NCBI RefSeq assembly: GCF_004342725.1
Contig: NZ_SMCP01000011.1
Location: 16,971-80,970, forward strand
DNA: 64,000 nt
Direction: 5' to 3'
DNA from: Testudinibacter aquarius
GTDB lineage: Bacteria; Pseudomonadota; Gammaproteobacteria; Enterobacterales; Pasteurellaceae
Shown here in pieces: positions 9,961 to 19,318 of this stretch. Both the position numbers and the translations under genes were made by a program. The notes under the pieces were generated by a model that saw nothing but the letters and a program-made list of their open reading frames with translations, did not search any database and was not told the DNA's origin. Each line of letters opens with the position of its first letter. The first letter of the stretch is position 1.

Positions 9961-10012
9961 AGCTGTTGATCTTTGTTTATAATTTGAGCTATAGACAAAG
10001 ATCAACAAACCC
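9961..10012. repeat. Short copy of dispersed repeat family A; possible terminator
   Basis: This sequence fuses the left end of the repeat seen in full at 44706-44897 to its right end. A perfect 13-bp stem, TGTTGATCTTTGT (9964-9976) with its complement (9995-10007), encloses an 18-base loop. It lies just behind araB and before fucR, so it may end the arabinose transcript, although no T-run follows. It looks like an internally deleted copy of the element. Confidence 0.6.
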
Positions 10013-10144
10013 AAAGCTTAGAAAAAGATAGTCTGAATGGCATATCCTTTTCTTTCATTTAGACAAAAACATACCAATCCCCCGCAATTCCCCTTATAAT
10101 CGAAAATGCCCGATTTGACCGTTTTTTATAATGAGAAATTAATC

Positions 10145-10897
10145 ATGAAAGAGAGAGAACGCTTTATTCTGGAACAGATTAACAAGCTAGGGAAAGTCGA
10201 TGTGAATATCTTGGCACTGGATTTGGCGGTGTCGCTGGAAACCATTCGGCGCGATTTGACCAAGCTGGATCGCAAAGGGTTGTTGCACCGCACTCATGGC
10301 GGTGCAGTCGGGTTGAAAGCTAAAGATGTGGGGCATTCGTTTCAAGCTCGGCAAAAAAACAATTCAGACGCCAAGCGTTTGATTGCCGAAAGTGCGGTCG
10401 AGTATATGTTCGAGGGAGCGGTGATTGGCTTGGACGCCAGCACCACTAGTTGGTTTTTCGCACAGGCAATGCCCGATATACCGTGCACCGTGGTCACTAA
10501 TGCAATGCACAATATCAATGCGTTATCTGGCAAATCCAACATCAAAACCATTGCTACCGGTGGCGTTTACTCTGCGAAATACGATGCGTTTTACGGGCCG
10601 TTATCGGAACAATTATTGCAGCGTTTGCACATCGACATCGGGATTTTTTCTTGTATCGGTGTCGATGAAGGCGGTTCGGTGTGGGAATCAAATGAGTTAA
10701 ATGCCTCGATCAAACGTAAAATTATGGCAGCGTCCGAACAAAAATTTTTGCTGGTTGATAACAGTAAATTGGGGCGTAAGAGCCTGATGAAGATTTGCGA
10801 TCTATCGCAAATCGATATTTTGTTTTGCGATCAACTGCCGAATGATGAATTAAAACGTTATTGCGATCAGCAAAATTTATTGGTAATCACCACTTAA
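10145..10897 (+). CDS. fucR: L-fucose operon regulator FucR (DeoR family)
   Basis: A 250-residue DeoR-type regulator. The N-terminal winged helix-turn-helix covers about residues 1-57 and includes LAVSLETIRRDLTKLDRKGL and the wing HRTHGGAV. The C-terminal sugar-phosphate sensor domain ends near FLLVDNSKLGRKS. In related bacteria FucR responds to fuculose 1-phosphate. I chose the ATG at 10145 because the extra 13 residues of the longest frame are not typical of the family, and 250 residues agrees with FucR. It lies immediately upstream of fucI. The gene holds an uptake signal (AAGTGCGGT at 10390-10398), the first one I find in the window. Confidence 0.85.
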   Translation: MKERERFILEQINKLGKVDVNILALDLAVSLETIRRDLTKLDRKGLLHRTHGGAVGLKAKDVGHSFQARQKNNSDAKRLIAESAVEYMFEGAVIGLDASTTSWFFAQAMPDIPCTVVTNAMHNINALSGKSNIKTIATGGVYSAKYDAFYGPLSEQLLQRLHIDIGIFSCIGVDEGGSVWESNELNASIKRKIMAASEQKFLLVDNSKLGRKSLMKICDLSQIDILFCDQLPNDELKRYCDQQNLLVITT

Positions 10898-10982
10898 AAA
10901 TGCCCGATTTGCCCGAATTTATTTTAATTAAAATTGTTCGGGCAATCTCAACCGCACTTTTCTCTCTTTTTTATGCTGTTTT

Positions 10983-10998
10983 CGTGATTAAGCTCACA
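10983..10998. promoter_or_regulatory. Putative CRP site upstream of fucI
   Basis: CGTGATTAAGCTCACA resembles the CRP consensus TGTGA-N6-TCACA, with only the first base differing in the key positions. It lies 126 bases before the fucI start, in the fucR-fucI intergenic region, and would fit catabolite control of the fucose operon. A hairpin with 9-bp arms (10909-10917 and 10937-10945) lies between it and the end of fucR. Confidence 0.5.
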
Positions 10999-11123
10999 AC
11001 AATGCACCTTGTTTAAACAAAATCCTTTTCTCAATTAATCGCTAGTTCGAAGATAGTTTTCAGAAAGCCATTTTCAAACTGAAATTTACTTCATTAGTGA
11101 TGGATTAAAAGAGGAACAATACA

Positions 11124-12890
11124 ATGAGCATAGCAAAATCCCAACCGATCAGAATTGGTATTCGCCCGACAATTGACGGGCGCCGTCTAGGCGTGCGTGA
11201 GTCACTGGAAGAGCAAACTATGGCAATGGCGAAATCCGTTGCAAAATTATTAACGACTGAAATTCGCCATCCCAATGGCGATTTTGTCGAATGTGTGATT
11301 GCTGACAGTTGCATTGGTGGCGTTGCTGAAGCGGCTGCCTGTGCGGAAAAATTCAAGCTGAATAATGTCGGCGTGGTGCTCACGGTGACACCTTGCTGGT
11401 GCTACGGTTCGGAAACCATTGATATGGATCCGCATATGCCAAAAGCGATTTGGGGCTTTAACGGCACCGAACGTCCAGGCGCAGTCTATCTGGCTGCCGC
11501 ATTGGCAGGCCATTCACAATTGGGGTTGCCAGCATTTTCAATTTATGGCACCGAAGTGCAGGAATCCAGCGACACCTCTATTCCGCCGGATGTACAAGAA
11601 AAACTGTTGCGCTTTGCCCGTGCCGGTTTAACTGTTGCCAATATCCGCGGCAAATCCTATCTTTCAATTGGTTCGGTTTCCATGGGTATTGCCGGTTCAA
11701 TCGTCAATCAAACCTTCTTCCAAGAATATCTGGGCATGCGCAACGAATATGTTGATATGACCGAGATTAAACGTCGCTTAGATCGCCATATTTATGATCA
11801 AGCGGAAGTCGATCTGGCGCTGACTTGGGTGAAAGAATATTGCAAGGAAGGCATCGATGTGAATGCACCGGAAAACCAAAAAACGGCGGAACAACGTGCT
11901 GAGCTTTGGGAAAACGTGGTGAAAATGGCGATTATCACCCGTGATCTGATGGTAGGTAATCCAAAACTGGCTGAGCTGAATTACGGGGAAGAAGCGTTGG
12001 GACACAATGCGATTGCTGCCGGTTTCCAAGGGCAACGCCAATGGACCGATCACATGCCGAACGGCGATTTTATGGAAGCCATTCTCAATTCTAGCTACGA
12101 TTGGAGCGGCGTGCGTCCGCCATACATTTTAGCAACCGAGAATGACTCACTCAATGCCGTTTGTATGTTGTTTGGCAATCAATTGACTGGGCAGGCGCAG
12201 ATATTTGCCGATGTGCGAACATATTGGAGCGAAGATGCGGTGGAACGTGTCACCGGTTTCCGTCCGGAGAGCGGTTTTATCCACTTGATCAATTCCGGTT
12301 CCGCGGCGTTGGACGGCACCGGACAACATCAAGATCAAAACGGCAAGCCAGTGATTAAACCCGTGTGGCAAGTCACCGAAGCTGACGGCAAACGTTGTCT
12401 GGAAAACACCCGTTGGTGCCCGGCGGTGCATGAATATTTCCGTGGCGGCGGCTACTCTTCACAATATTTAACTCGTGGTGGCATGCCGTTCACCATGACC
12501 CGTATCAATATTATCAAAGGAATCGGACCGGTATTGCAAATCGCTGAAGGCTGGTCGATTGATCTGCCGCCGGAAGTACACGATATTCTGAATAAACGCA
12601 CTAACGAAACCTGGCCAACCACCTGGTTTGTGCCACGCCTCACCGGCAAAGGCGCATTCAGCGATGTGTATTCGGTGATGGCAAATTGGGGCGCCAACCA
12701 CTGTGTTGCTACCTTTGGTCATGTCGGCGCCGACTTTATCACGTTGGCTTCCATGCTGCGGATTCCGGTGTGTATGCACAATGTGGAAGAGAAACATATT
12801 TTCCGCCCAAGCACTTGGAATGCCTTTGGTATGGATAAAGAAGGTCAAGATTACCGAGCTTGCGAGAATTTCGGACCACTCTATCGTTAA
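11124..12890 (+). CDS. fucI: L-fucose isomerase FucI
   Basis: A 588-residue cytoplasmic isomerase that converts L-fucose to L-fuculose; E. coli FucI has 591 residues. The N-terminus ([21 protein letters not shown]) is typical of the family. The metal-binding Glu is in ATENDSLNA, the Asp in FADVRTYW and the His in FGHVGADF. The RBS GAGGAA precedes the ATG at 11124. It is the first structural gene of the fuc operon, and fucK follows after about 100 bases that hold an inverted pair of uptake signals. D-arabinose can also be a substrate of this enzyme family. Confidence 0.95.
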   Translation: MSIAKSQPIRIGIRPTIDGRRLGVRESLEEQTMAMAKSVAKLLTTEIRHPNGDFVECVIADSCIGGVAEAAACAEKFKLNNVGVVLTVTPCWCYGSETIDMDPHMPKAIWGFNGTERPGAVYLAAALAGHSQLGLPAFSIYGTEVQESSDTSIPPDVQEKLLRFARAGLTVANIRGKSYLSIGSVSMGIAGSIVNQTFFQEYLGMRNEYVDMTEIKRRLDRHIYDQAEVDLALTWVKEYCKEGIDVNAPENQKTAEQRAELWENVVKMAIITRDLMVGNPKLAELNYGEEALGHNAIAAGFQGQRQWTDHMPNGDFMEAILNSSYDWSGVRPPYILATENDSLNAVCMLFGNQLTGQAQIFADVRTYWSEDAVERVTGFRPESGFIHLINSGSAALDGTGQHQDQNGKPVIKPVWQVTEADGKRCLENTRWCPAVHEYFRGGGYSSQYLTRGGMPFTMTRINIIKGIGPVLQIAEGWSIDLPPEVHDILNKRTNETWPTTWFVPRLTGKGAFSDVYSVMANWGANHCVATFGHVGADFITLASMLRIPVCMHNVEEKHIFRPSTWNAFGMDKEGQDYRACENFGPLYR

Positions 12891-12932
12891 AAGATTCACC
12901 AAATAGCATGCAATAAAACTATGCCATAACAC

Positions 12933-12977
12933 AAAGTGCGGTCACAGTAGAAAACCGATTCTGCCCTGACCGCACTT
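12933..12977. repeat. Inverted pair of uptake signal sequences between fucI and fucK
   Basis: AAGTGCGGTCA (12934-12944) and TGACCGCACTT (12967-12977) are inverted copies of the Haemophilus-type DNA uptake signal with 11-bp arms. Such pairs often act as transcription terminators in Pasteurellaceae. Here the pair sits inside the fuc operon, so it may instead attenuate transcription or protect the mRNA ends. Confidence 0.8.
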
Positions 12978-12988
12978 AGGGAAACTTT

Positions 12989-14476
12989 ATGCCTATTGTA
13001 CTGATTTTCGACTGTGGTGCGACCAATACCCGCACGATTGCGCTAAATGAAAAAGGGCAGATTTTAGCGGCACACCACATCGCCAGCAATACCAAAGTCG
13101 GCGCCGAGTCGACCGATTACCATATTTGGGATTTTGCTGAAATTTGCGATAAGTTATCCGAGTGTACCCGCCATGTGGTCGTGCAATTAACCCATAAACA
13201 TCATGATATTCAAGAAATTATCGGCATTTCCGTCACCACTTTCGGTGTGGACGGTGCGCCGTTTGACCGTGACGGCAAGCAGATTTATCCGATCATCTCG
13301 TGGAAATGCCCACGCACCCTGCCAATTATGCAAAATATCAGCAACTATTTTGAGATTGAAAAACTTTATACCCGCAACGGCATCGGTTTGTACAGCTTCA
13401 ACACCCTGTTCAAACTGCTGTGGTTGAAAGAGAACCAAACGGAAATTTATCAACAAATGGATAAATTTGTGTTTATCTCCTCGATGTTGACCCACTGGTT
13501 AACCGGGGTTTTCAGCACCGACAAAACCATGGCTGGCACCTCTATGTTGACCAATTTGCAAAGTGGCACTTGGGATCCCAGTATTTTGTCGGTATTGAAT
13601 TTAACCAAGCACCATTTTCCGCCCATCGTCGAAGCCGGTACACCAATCGGTGAATTGCAAGCCAATATCGCCCATCAAATGGGCTTGCCCGCCGGTATTC
13701 CGGTGATCTCTTGTGGTCATGATACCCAATTTGCGATTTTCGGCTCCGGCGCTAAGCCAAATCAGCCGGTGTTAAGCTCCGGTACTTGGGAAATCTTGAT
13801 GGCACGCACTGCTAAAGTCGAACCGCACTTTGACTTAATTCATCACGGTTTAACCACCGAATTTGATGCCAAAACCGACTACTACACTCCCGGTGTGCAA
13901 TGGCTCGGTTCCGGCGTATTGGAATGGGTCGGCAAATTGTTCTACCGCGATGTGTATGAGATGCCACATTACTACCCAACCATGATCAGCGAAGCCGAAA
14001 CCGTACCATTAGGCGCAAACGGCGTGGAATGGCACGGTAGTTTCAACGATGCCGAAACATTTGCTCAACATGGCAAAATCGTAGGGCTTTCATTGCATTC
14101 GCAACGAGCTGAAGTTTACCGTGCCGCCTTGGAATATATGGCCTATCAATTAAAACACGGCTTAGCCACATTGGAACAAGTCAGTCACTTTCAAGCTGAG
14201 CGCCTGATTTGCGTTGGCGGCGGCTCAAAAAACCGTTTGTGGAACCAGATCCGTGCCGACGTATTGGGTTTACCGATCGAAATTGTGGATGTGGCTGAAG
14301 CCACGGTCTTAGGCGCAGCGATGTTCACCTTTGCCGGCGCACAATATTACCAAAATGCCGACGTTGCTCAACAGCAAATGCAGCCGCAGCGCAAGACGAT
14401 TCAGCCCTCTGCCGACAGCCCAGCTTATCAACAATGGTTGGCCAACTACATTCAACACGGAGCAAACCCATGTTAA
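12989..14476 (+). CDS. fucK: L-fuculokinase FucK
   Basis: A 495-residue FGGY-family kinase that phosphorylates L-fuculose to fuculose 1-phosphate. Stretches nearly identical to E. coli FucK include [51 protein letters not shown] and [13 protein letters not shown]. The phosphate-binding and adenosine motifs follow at the C-terminus ([19 protein letters not shown]). The catalytic Asp is expected in GHDTQF. The last seven bases overlap the start of fucU, so the two are translationally coupled. Confidence 0.93.
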   Translation: MPIVLIFDCGATNTRTIALNEKGQILAAHHIASNTKVGAESTDYHIWDFAEICDKLSECTRHVVVQLTHKHHDIQEIIGISVTTFGVDGAPFDRDGKQIYPIISWKCPRTLPIMQNISNYFEIEKLYTRNGIGLYSFNTLFKLLWLKENQTEIYQQMDKFVFISSMLTHWLTGVFSTDKTMAGTSMLTNLQSGTWDPSILSVLNLTKHHFPPIVEAGTPIGELQANIAHQMGLPAGIPVISCGHDTQFAIFGSGAKPNQPVLSSGTWEILMARTAKVEPHFDLIHHGLTTEFDAKTDYYTPGVQWLGSGVLEWVGKLFYRDVYEMPHYYPTMISEAETVPLGANGVEWHGSFNDAETFAQHGKIVGLSLHSQRAEVYRAALEYMAYQLKHGLATLEQVSHFQAERLICVGGGSKNRLWNQIRADVLGLPIEIVDVAEATVLGAAMFTFAGAQYYQNADVAQQQMQPQRKTIQPSADSPAYQQWLANYIQHGANPC

Positions 14477-14907
14477 AAGGAATTCATCCGGCAATTTCGC
14501 CGACACTGTTAAAAATTTTGGCTGAAATGGGGCACGGCGATGAAATCGTGTTTGCCGATGCCCATTTTCCGGCGCACCAACTGCACTCACAAGTGGTACG
14601 CGCCGACGGTATTAAAATTGATGTGCTGCTGAGTGCAGTTACACCACTATTCGAATTAGATCAATACGTTGATAGCCCATTGATTATGATGGCTGCCGTC
14701 GAAGGCGACAGCCTCGACCCCACGGTTGCTGCCCGCTATTTAGCCGCAATTCAACCCAATATCACACCATTGCCCAGCATTGAACAGATTGATCGTTTTG
14801 CCTTTTACCAACGTGCACAACAAGCCTATGCCGTTGTCGTCAGCGGTGAATTGGCAAAATACGGCAATATTATTTTGAAAAAAGGGGTTACGCCGGTCGT
14901 AGCCTGA
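14470..14907 (+). CDS. fucU: L-fucose mutarotase FucU
   Basis: A 145-residue RbsD/FucU-family protein that interconverts the alpha and beta anomers of L-fucose for the isomerase. [26 protein letters not shown] is cut here to its key parts: the family start LKGIHP and the conserved GHGDE. The catalytic His lies in ADAHFP. I chose the ATG at 14470, which gives the usual family length of about 140; the frame is open 12 codons further but only within fucK. It overlaps fucK by seven bases and fucA follows 22 bases later. Confidence 0.92.
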   Translation: MLKGIHPAISPTLLKILAEMGHGDEIVFADAHFPAHQLHSQVVRADGIKIDVLLSAVTPLFELDQYVDSPLIMMAAVEGDSLDPTVAARYLAAIQPNITPLPSIEQIDRFAFYQRAQQAYAVVVSGELAKYGNIILKKGVTPVVA

Positions 14908-14929
14908 ACATTATTTAAAGGACACCAAC

Positions 14930-15577
14930 ATGAACAGACAAGCACTTTCCCGAGAAATTATTGATACCTGCCTCGAAATGACCCGCTTAGGGTTGAACCA
15001 AGGTACTGCCGGCAATGTCAGCGCACGTTATAACGGCGGCATGCTGATCACACCCAGCGGCATGCCTTATGAGCAGATGAATGAAGACTGCATCGTGTTT
15101 GTTGATGGTGACGGTCACTATGAAGCTGGCAAATTGCCGTCCAGCGAATGGCGTTTTCACCATGCGGTGTATCAAGCCCGCCCAGATTTAGATGCTGTGG
15201 TGCATAACCATGCGATCCACTGCTCAGCCGTCTCGATTTTGGGCAAAGCGATTCCGGCGATTCACTACATGGTCGCCGTCGGCGGCACCGACCATATTCC
15301 GTGTGTCCCCTATGCCACTTTCGGCACCCCAAAACTGGCGGAATATGTACAGCAAGGAATTCAGCAGAGCAAAGCAATTTTATTACAGCACCATGGCTTG
15401 ATCGCTGCCGAAAAAAATCTGCGAAAAGCACTATGGCTGGCGCATGAAGTGGAAGTGTTGGCAACCTGGTACATTCAGCTATTAGCCATCACCAACGATG
15501 TGCCGGTGCTATCGCCGCAAGAGATCCAAGTGGTTCTGGGCAAATTCAGCACCTATGGTTTAAGAATCGAGGATTAA
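14930..15577 (+). CDS. fucA: L-fuculose-1-phosphate aldolase FucA
   Basis: A 215-residue class II aldolase, the same length as E. coli FucA. It splits fuculose 1-phosphate into dihydroxyacetone phosphate and L-lactaldehyde. The catalytic Glu is in LPSSEWRFH, the zinc-binding His residues are in VVHNHAIHC and LLQHHGLIA, and the substrate-binding loop is LGLNQGTAGNVSARY. The RBS AAAGGA precedes the ATG. It completes the fucose pathway. The L-lactaldehyde reductase/dehydrogenase is not encoded nearby. Confidence 0.95.
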   Translation: MNRQALSREIIDTCLEMTRLGLNQGTAGNVSARYNGGMLITPSGMPYEQMNEDCIVFVDGDGHYEAGKLPSSEWRFHHAVYQARPDLDAVVHNHAIHCSAVSILGKAIPAIHYMVAVGGTDHIPCVPYATFGTPKLAEYVQQGIQQSKAILLQHHGLIAAEKNLRKALWLAHEVEVLATWYIQLLAITNDVPVLSPQEIQVVLGKFSTYGLRIED

Positions 15578-15600
15578 TAATTTGTTAGCAGGAGTGTGAC

Positions 15601-17151
15601 ATGGCGACTCAATCTCAAGCAGTGCCGCTGCTTTCCATGACCAATATCAGTAAATCATTTGGCACGGTGCATGCCTTAAAAGATGTACATTTAGCACTGC
15701 GCAAAGGCGAAGTGCACGCCTTGATGGGTGAAAATGGTGCCGGCAAGTCGACCTTGATGAAATGCCTGATCGGGGTGTATCACCCCGAAGTCGGCGATAT
15801 TGTGTATAAAGGCGAAAAAGTGCGGTATTCCTCGGTGTTAGAAGCGCAAAAAAACGGTATCAGCATGATCTTTCAAGAACTGAATCTGATACCACACTTG
15901 ACCGTTGCCGAAAATATCTTCTTTGCGCGAGAACCCCTGAAACACGGTTTAATTGATAAACGCAAAATGAATGTGGATGCAGCGCAGCTGCTATCGATGT
16001 TTGACATTGATGTCGCCCCGACCGATATCGTCCACACGCTATCGGTTGCTAAACAGCAAATGGTGGAAATCGCTAAAGCACTCTCCTTTGATGTGGAAGT
16101 GTTGATCATGGACGAGCCGACCTCGGCGCTGACTGAAAAAGAGATCGACAAACTGTTTGAGCTAGTGCACCGCTTGAAAGCCAAAGGGGTATGTATCGTC
16201 TATATTTCGCACCGCATGGAAGAGTTAAAACGGATTTGCGACCATATTACGATTTTCCGTGATGGCACTTATGTCTCTAACCACCGTTTTAGCGATATCA
16301 CGATGGATCAGATCATCACCAAAATGGTCGGACGTTCACTAGATAACCACTTTCCGCCAAAAACAGCGGTTATCGAAGATGAGATTATTTTGTCGGTGAT
16401 GAATGCCGAACGTGTCGGCGTGTTCAAACCGCTGAATTTCGATTTGCGCCGTGGCGAGATTTTAGGGATCACCGGCTTGGTCGGCGCCAAACGCACCGAA
16501 TTGGCGCGTTCGATTTTTGGCGCCGATCCACTGGATAAAGGAGAAATTTATGTACACCACAAAAAAGTCTCGATCAAAAATCCATCGGATTCAATTAAAG
16601 CTGGCATCGCTTACCTGTCCGAAGACCGTAAGTTGAACGGGGTTGCGGTGCGAATGTGCATTCGTGAAAACATTACGATGGCATCGATGGATAAAGTCAG
16701 CAGCAACTTGGGGATCATCTCCACCGATGCCGAAGTCAACGCCTCGAAAACTTTTGTCGATAAAATGGAGATCAAAACGCCTACCATCGAGCAGTTGGTC
16801 AACAACCTGAGTGGCGGCAATCAACAAAAAGTAGTGATCGGCAAATGGCTGTTCCGTGATGCCACGGTGATGATTTTTGATGAGCCGACACGCGGTATCG
16901 ACGTTGGCGCCAAATATGCCATTTATCAACTGCTGGATGAGTTGGCAGCCAACGGAGTCGGCATTATTGTGATCTCTTCCGAATTGCCGGAAGTGCTTGG
17001 CGTATCAGACCGCGTGATCATCATGCGTGAAGGACAGATGACCGGTATGCTGGAAACCAAATCGACCAATCAAGAAGAGATTATGCAATACGCTACCGGC
17101 GTGAAAAATATGTTTGCAAGAGAATATGCAGCCTACAACTATGCTTCCTAA
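15601..17151 (+). CDS. Sugar ABC transporter ATPase in the fuc operon
   Basis: A 516-residue double-NBD ATPase of the RbsA/MglA/XylG type. The first half has Walker A GENGAGKST, the Q-loop in MIFQELNLI and Walker B LIMDEPTSAL. The second half has a degenerate Walker A (GLVGAKRTE), where the usual AG is AK, then LSGGNQQKVVIGKWL and MIFDEPTRGIDVG. It starts 23 bases after fucA behind AGGAGTG. H. influenzae has the MFS permease gene fucP at this place in its operon, so this ABC system is the likely L-fucose importer here. The ligand is inferred only from position. Confidence 0.85.
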   Translation: MATQSQAVPLLSMTNISKSFGTVHALKDVHLALRKGEVHALMGENGAGKSTLMKCLIGVYHPEVGDIVYKGEKVRYSSVLEAQKNGISMIFQELNLIPHLTVAENIFFAREPLKHGLIDKRKMNVDAAQLLSMFDIDVAPTDIVHTLSVAKQQMVEIAKALSFDVEVLIMDEPTSALTEKEIDKLFELVHRLKAKGVCIVYISHRMEELKRICDHITIFRDGTYVSNHRFSDITMDQIITKMVGRSLDNHFPPKTAVIEDEIILSVMNAERVGVFKPLNFDLRRGEILGITGLVGAKRTELARSIFGADPLDKGEIYVHHKKVSIKNPSDSIKAGIAYLSEDRKLNGVAVRMCIRENITMASMDKVSSNLGIISTDAEVNASKTFVDKMEIKTPTIEQLVNNLSGGNQQKVVIGKWLFRDATVMIFDEPTRGIDVGAKYAIYQLLDELAANGVGIIVISSELPEVLGVSDRVIIMREGQMTGMLETKSTNQEEIMQYATGVKNMFAREYAAYNYAS

Positions 17152-17167
17152 AACAAGAGGTAATGTG

Positions 17168-18157
17168 ATGAATGACAAACAAAAAGATATGTTGAGAAAA
17201 TTAGCGTCTTTGGCAGGATTATTACTGTTGATCCTAGCCTTTAGCATCAGCAACGACTACTTTTTTACGCTCAACAACATAATGACCATTGGCTTGCAAA
17301 CCTCCACCATTGCGCTAATCGGGATTGGTGCCACCTGTGTGATCCTGACCGGCGGAATTGATTTAAGCACCGGCTCGGTGGTCGCCCTTTCCGGCGTAGC
17401 AGCAGCGATGTTTGTTAACACTGGCATTCCAGTGCCGCTTGGTATGCTTGGCGGTATTTTGGTTGGCGGTATCTGTGGTTATGCCAATGGCATTATGGTC
17501 ACCAAAATGAAATTACCACCGTTTATCGCTACCTTGGGCATGATGATGGTGGCGCGTGGCGTCGCACTGTATGTCACCAATGCTGCTCCGGTATCCGGTA
17601 TGCCGGAATCATTCTCTTACCTCGGCAACGGTGCGCTGTTCCGCATCGTTGAAGAAGGCGCAAACGGTTTGCCACTGGTCAAATTTCCCGGCATTCCTTA
17701 TCCGGTGATTATCATGATCGTTATTGCAGTTCTGTTTACCTTTGCCTTAAACAAACTGCGGGTCGGGCGCTACATTTATGCCATCGGCTCCAATGAAGAA
17801 GCCGCTCGCCTTTCCGGCATCAAAACCAATCAAGTGAAAAACTATGCTTATATCGCCAGTGGACTGCTGTCAGGTTTAGCAGGCGTGATTTTGGCCTCTC
17901 GCTTGGTAACGGCACAGCCAAACGGCGGTGTGGCTTATGAGTTAGACGCAATCGCCAGTGCGGTTGTCGGTGGAACTTCATTAATGGGCGGAGTCGGCAC
18001 CATTCCCGGCACATTAATCGGTTCCTTTATTATCGGGGTGTTGCGTAACGGTTTGAACATGAACGGTGTTTCAGCCTTTATCCAACAGATTATTATCGGT
18101 CTGGTGATCATTGTCACGGTATCAATCGATCAGCTAAGACAGAGCAAAAAGAAATAA
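17168..18157 (+). CDS. Sugar ABC transporter permease in the fuc operon (RbsC family)
   Basis: A 329-residue inner-membrane permease of the RbsC type, about the family's normal length. The first membrane span begins near residue 12 and the ATPase-contact loop reads GGTSLMGGVGT near residue 280. I chose the ATG at 17168 behind AAGAGG (17155-17160); a GTG one codon earlier is possible. The gene starts 17 bases after the ATPase and precedes the binding protein gene. It is the only permease in this operon, so it should work as a homodimer for fucose uptake. Confidence 0.85.
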   Translation: MNDKQKDMLRKLASLAGLLLLILAFSISNDYFFTLNNIMTIGLQTSTIALIGIGATCVILTGGIDLSTGSVVALSGVAAAMFVNTGIPVPLGMLGGILVGGICGYANGIMVTKMKLPPFIATLGMMMVARGVALYVTNAAPVSGMPESFSYLGNGALFRIVEEGANGLPLVKFPGIPYPVIIMIVIAVLFTFALNKLRVGRYIYAIGSNEEAARLSGIKTNQVKNYAYIASGLLSGLAGVILASRLVTAQPNGGVAYELDAIASAVVGGTSLMGGVGTIPGTLIGSFIIGVLRNGLNMNGVSAFIQQIIIGLVIIVTVSIDQLRQSKKK

Positions 18158-18227
18158 GCGGTCTAAGATTTAATGTTGTAACACACCATTAACCCTCAAA
18201 ACCTATCCTAAAACAAGGAGCACAACT

Positions 18228-19181
18228 ATGAAAAAATTCGCAGTCGCAGCAATCGCAACACTCGTTGGCTTTTCGGCTTTGATCAGCTCACCGGTGATGG
18301 CAAAATCCAACGAAATCGCCGTTATCGTGAAAACCGCCAATGCCAATTTCTGGCAAAATGTGAATAAAGGCGCTGTCGAAGCCGGCAAAGACATCGGTGG
18401 CCAATACACAATCTCATTCCAAGGCCCACAAGCCGAAACCGCCATTGATGAACAAGTCAATATGGTCAACAATGCCGTCAATCGCGGCGTTGCGGGCATT
18501 GTGTTGGCAGCTTCGGATCCAGACGCATTGGTTCCGGCAGTGAAAGGCGCTTTTGAAAGAGGCATTCCAGTGGTGATGATCGACTCCGGCATCAACAGCG
18601 ACGGCAAATATTACCAATCCTTCTTGGCGACCGATAATCGTGCCGCTGGGAAATTGGCTGCCGAAAAACTGTTAGAGAAAAATGGTACTAAAGGCAAAGT
18701 GGCTGTGATGTCATTTACCCCAGGCGCAGCCAGTGCGATTGAACGTACCGGTGGTTTTGTGGACAGAATTAAACAAAATGCAGATATCACCATGGTCGGC
18801 CCTTTCTACTCTCAATCGGATATGGTGACCGCACTTAACCAAACCATCGACGTCTTGACCTCCCACCCGGATTTAACTGCAATCTTCGGTGCCAACGAAC
18901 CGACCGCCGTCGGCATGGCTCGTGCGATTAAAGAACGTGGCTACGCCGGAAAATTGGTAGCTGTCGGCTTTGACGGCAATCAAGATTTGCAAAATTTCGT
19001 GCGTGACGGAACCTTAGAAGGCATCGTGGTGCAATCCTCCTATCAAATGGGCTACAAAGGTGTAACCGCAATTAAAGACGTCATCGACGGCAAGACAATT
19101 GAAAAATTCATTGACACCGGTGTGGTTTTTGTCACCAAAGACAACATTGATTCGGACGAAGCCAAAGGCGTATTGTATTAA
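18228..19181 (+). CDS. Periplasmic sugar-binding protein, probable fucose binder
   Basis: A 317-residue type-1 periplasmic binding protein. Residues 1-25 form a signal peptide ending in SPVMA. The mature part has the sugar-binding protein pattern, with VIVKTANANFWQNVNKG at the N-terminus and FGANEPTAVGMARA and VAVGFDGNQDLQ in the C-terminal lobe. The RBS AAGGAG precedes the ATG. It ends the fuc operon. The predicted ligand is L-fucose, based only on the operon; ribose- and allose-binding proteins are close relatives. Confidence 0.85.
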   Translation: MKKFAVAAIATLVGFSALISSPVMAKSNEIAVIVKTANANFWQNVNKGAVEAGKDIGGQYTISFQGPQAETAIDEQVNMVNNAVNRGVAGIVLAASDPDALVPAVKGAFERGIPVVMIDSGINSDGKYYQSFLATDNRAAGKLAAEKLLEKNGTKGKVAVMSFTPGAASAIERTGGFVDRIKQNADITMVGPFYSQSDMVTALNQTIDVLTSHPDLTAIFGANEPTAVGMARAIKERGYAGKLVAVGFDGNQDLQNFVRDGTLEGIVVQSSYQMGYKGVTAIKDVIDGKTIEKFIDTGVVFVTKDNIDSDEAKGVLY

Positions 19182-19244
19182 TTTCTATCATAAATCCTGC
19201 TTCAGTACTCTTTATGTTATCGAGGAATTTGATAGATAATTACA

Positions 19245-19267
19245 AGGGCGGATTATATATCCGCCCT
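19245..19267. repeat. Palindromic intergenic repeat, family B (single unit)
   Basis: AGGGCGGAT-(TATAT)-ATCCGCCCT forms a 23-base palindrome between the convergent fuc operon and the pdxA2-like gene. The same core is found twice as a large inverted repeat at 39455-39562. It may act as a two-way terminator or an mRNA-end structure, although no T-run follows on either side. Confidence 0.7.
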
Positions 19268-19318
19268 AGACTGATACTGATAGGTATTCGTTTTAGTTTA
19301 ATACAATAATAAATCAGA

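Noticed and set aside
12468..12932. A 154-residue minus-strand open frame opposite fucI
   Set aside because: It is antisense to a strongly conserved gene, has no family resemblance and no ribosome site; long shadow frames are common opposite GC-richer genes.
15048..15464. A 138-residue minus-strand frame opposite fucA
   Set aside because: It is antisense to the active-site region of fucA and has no recognisable protein features.
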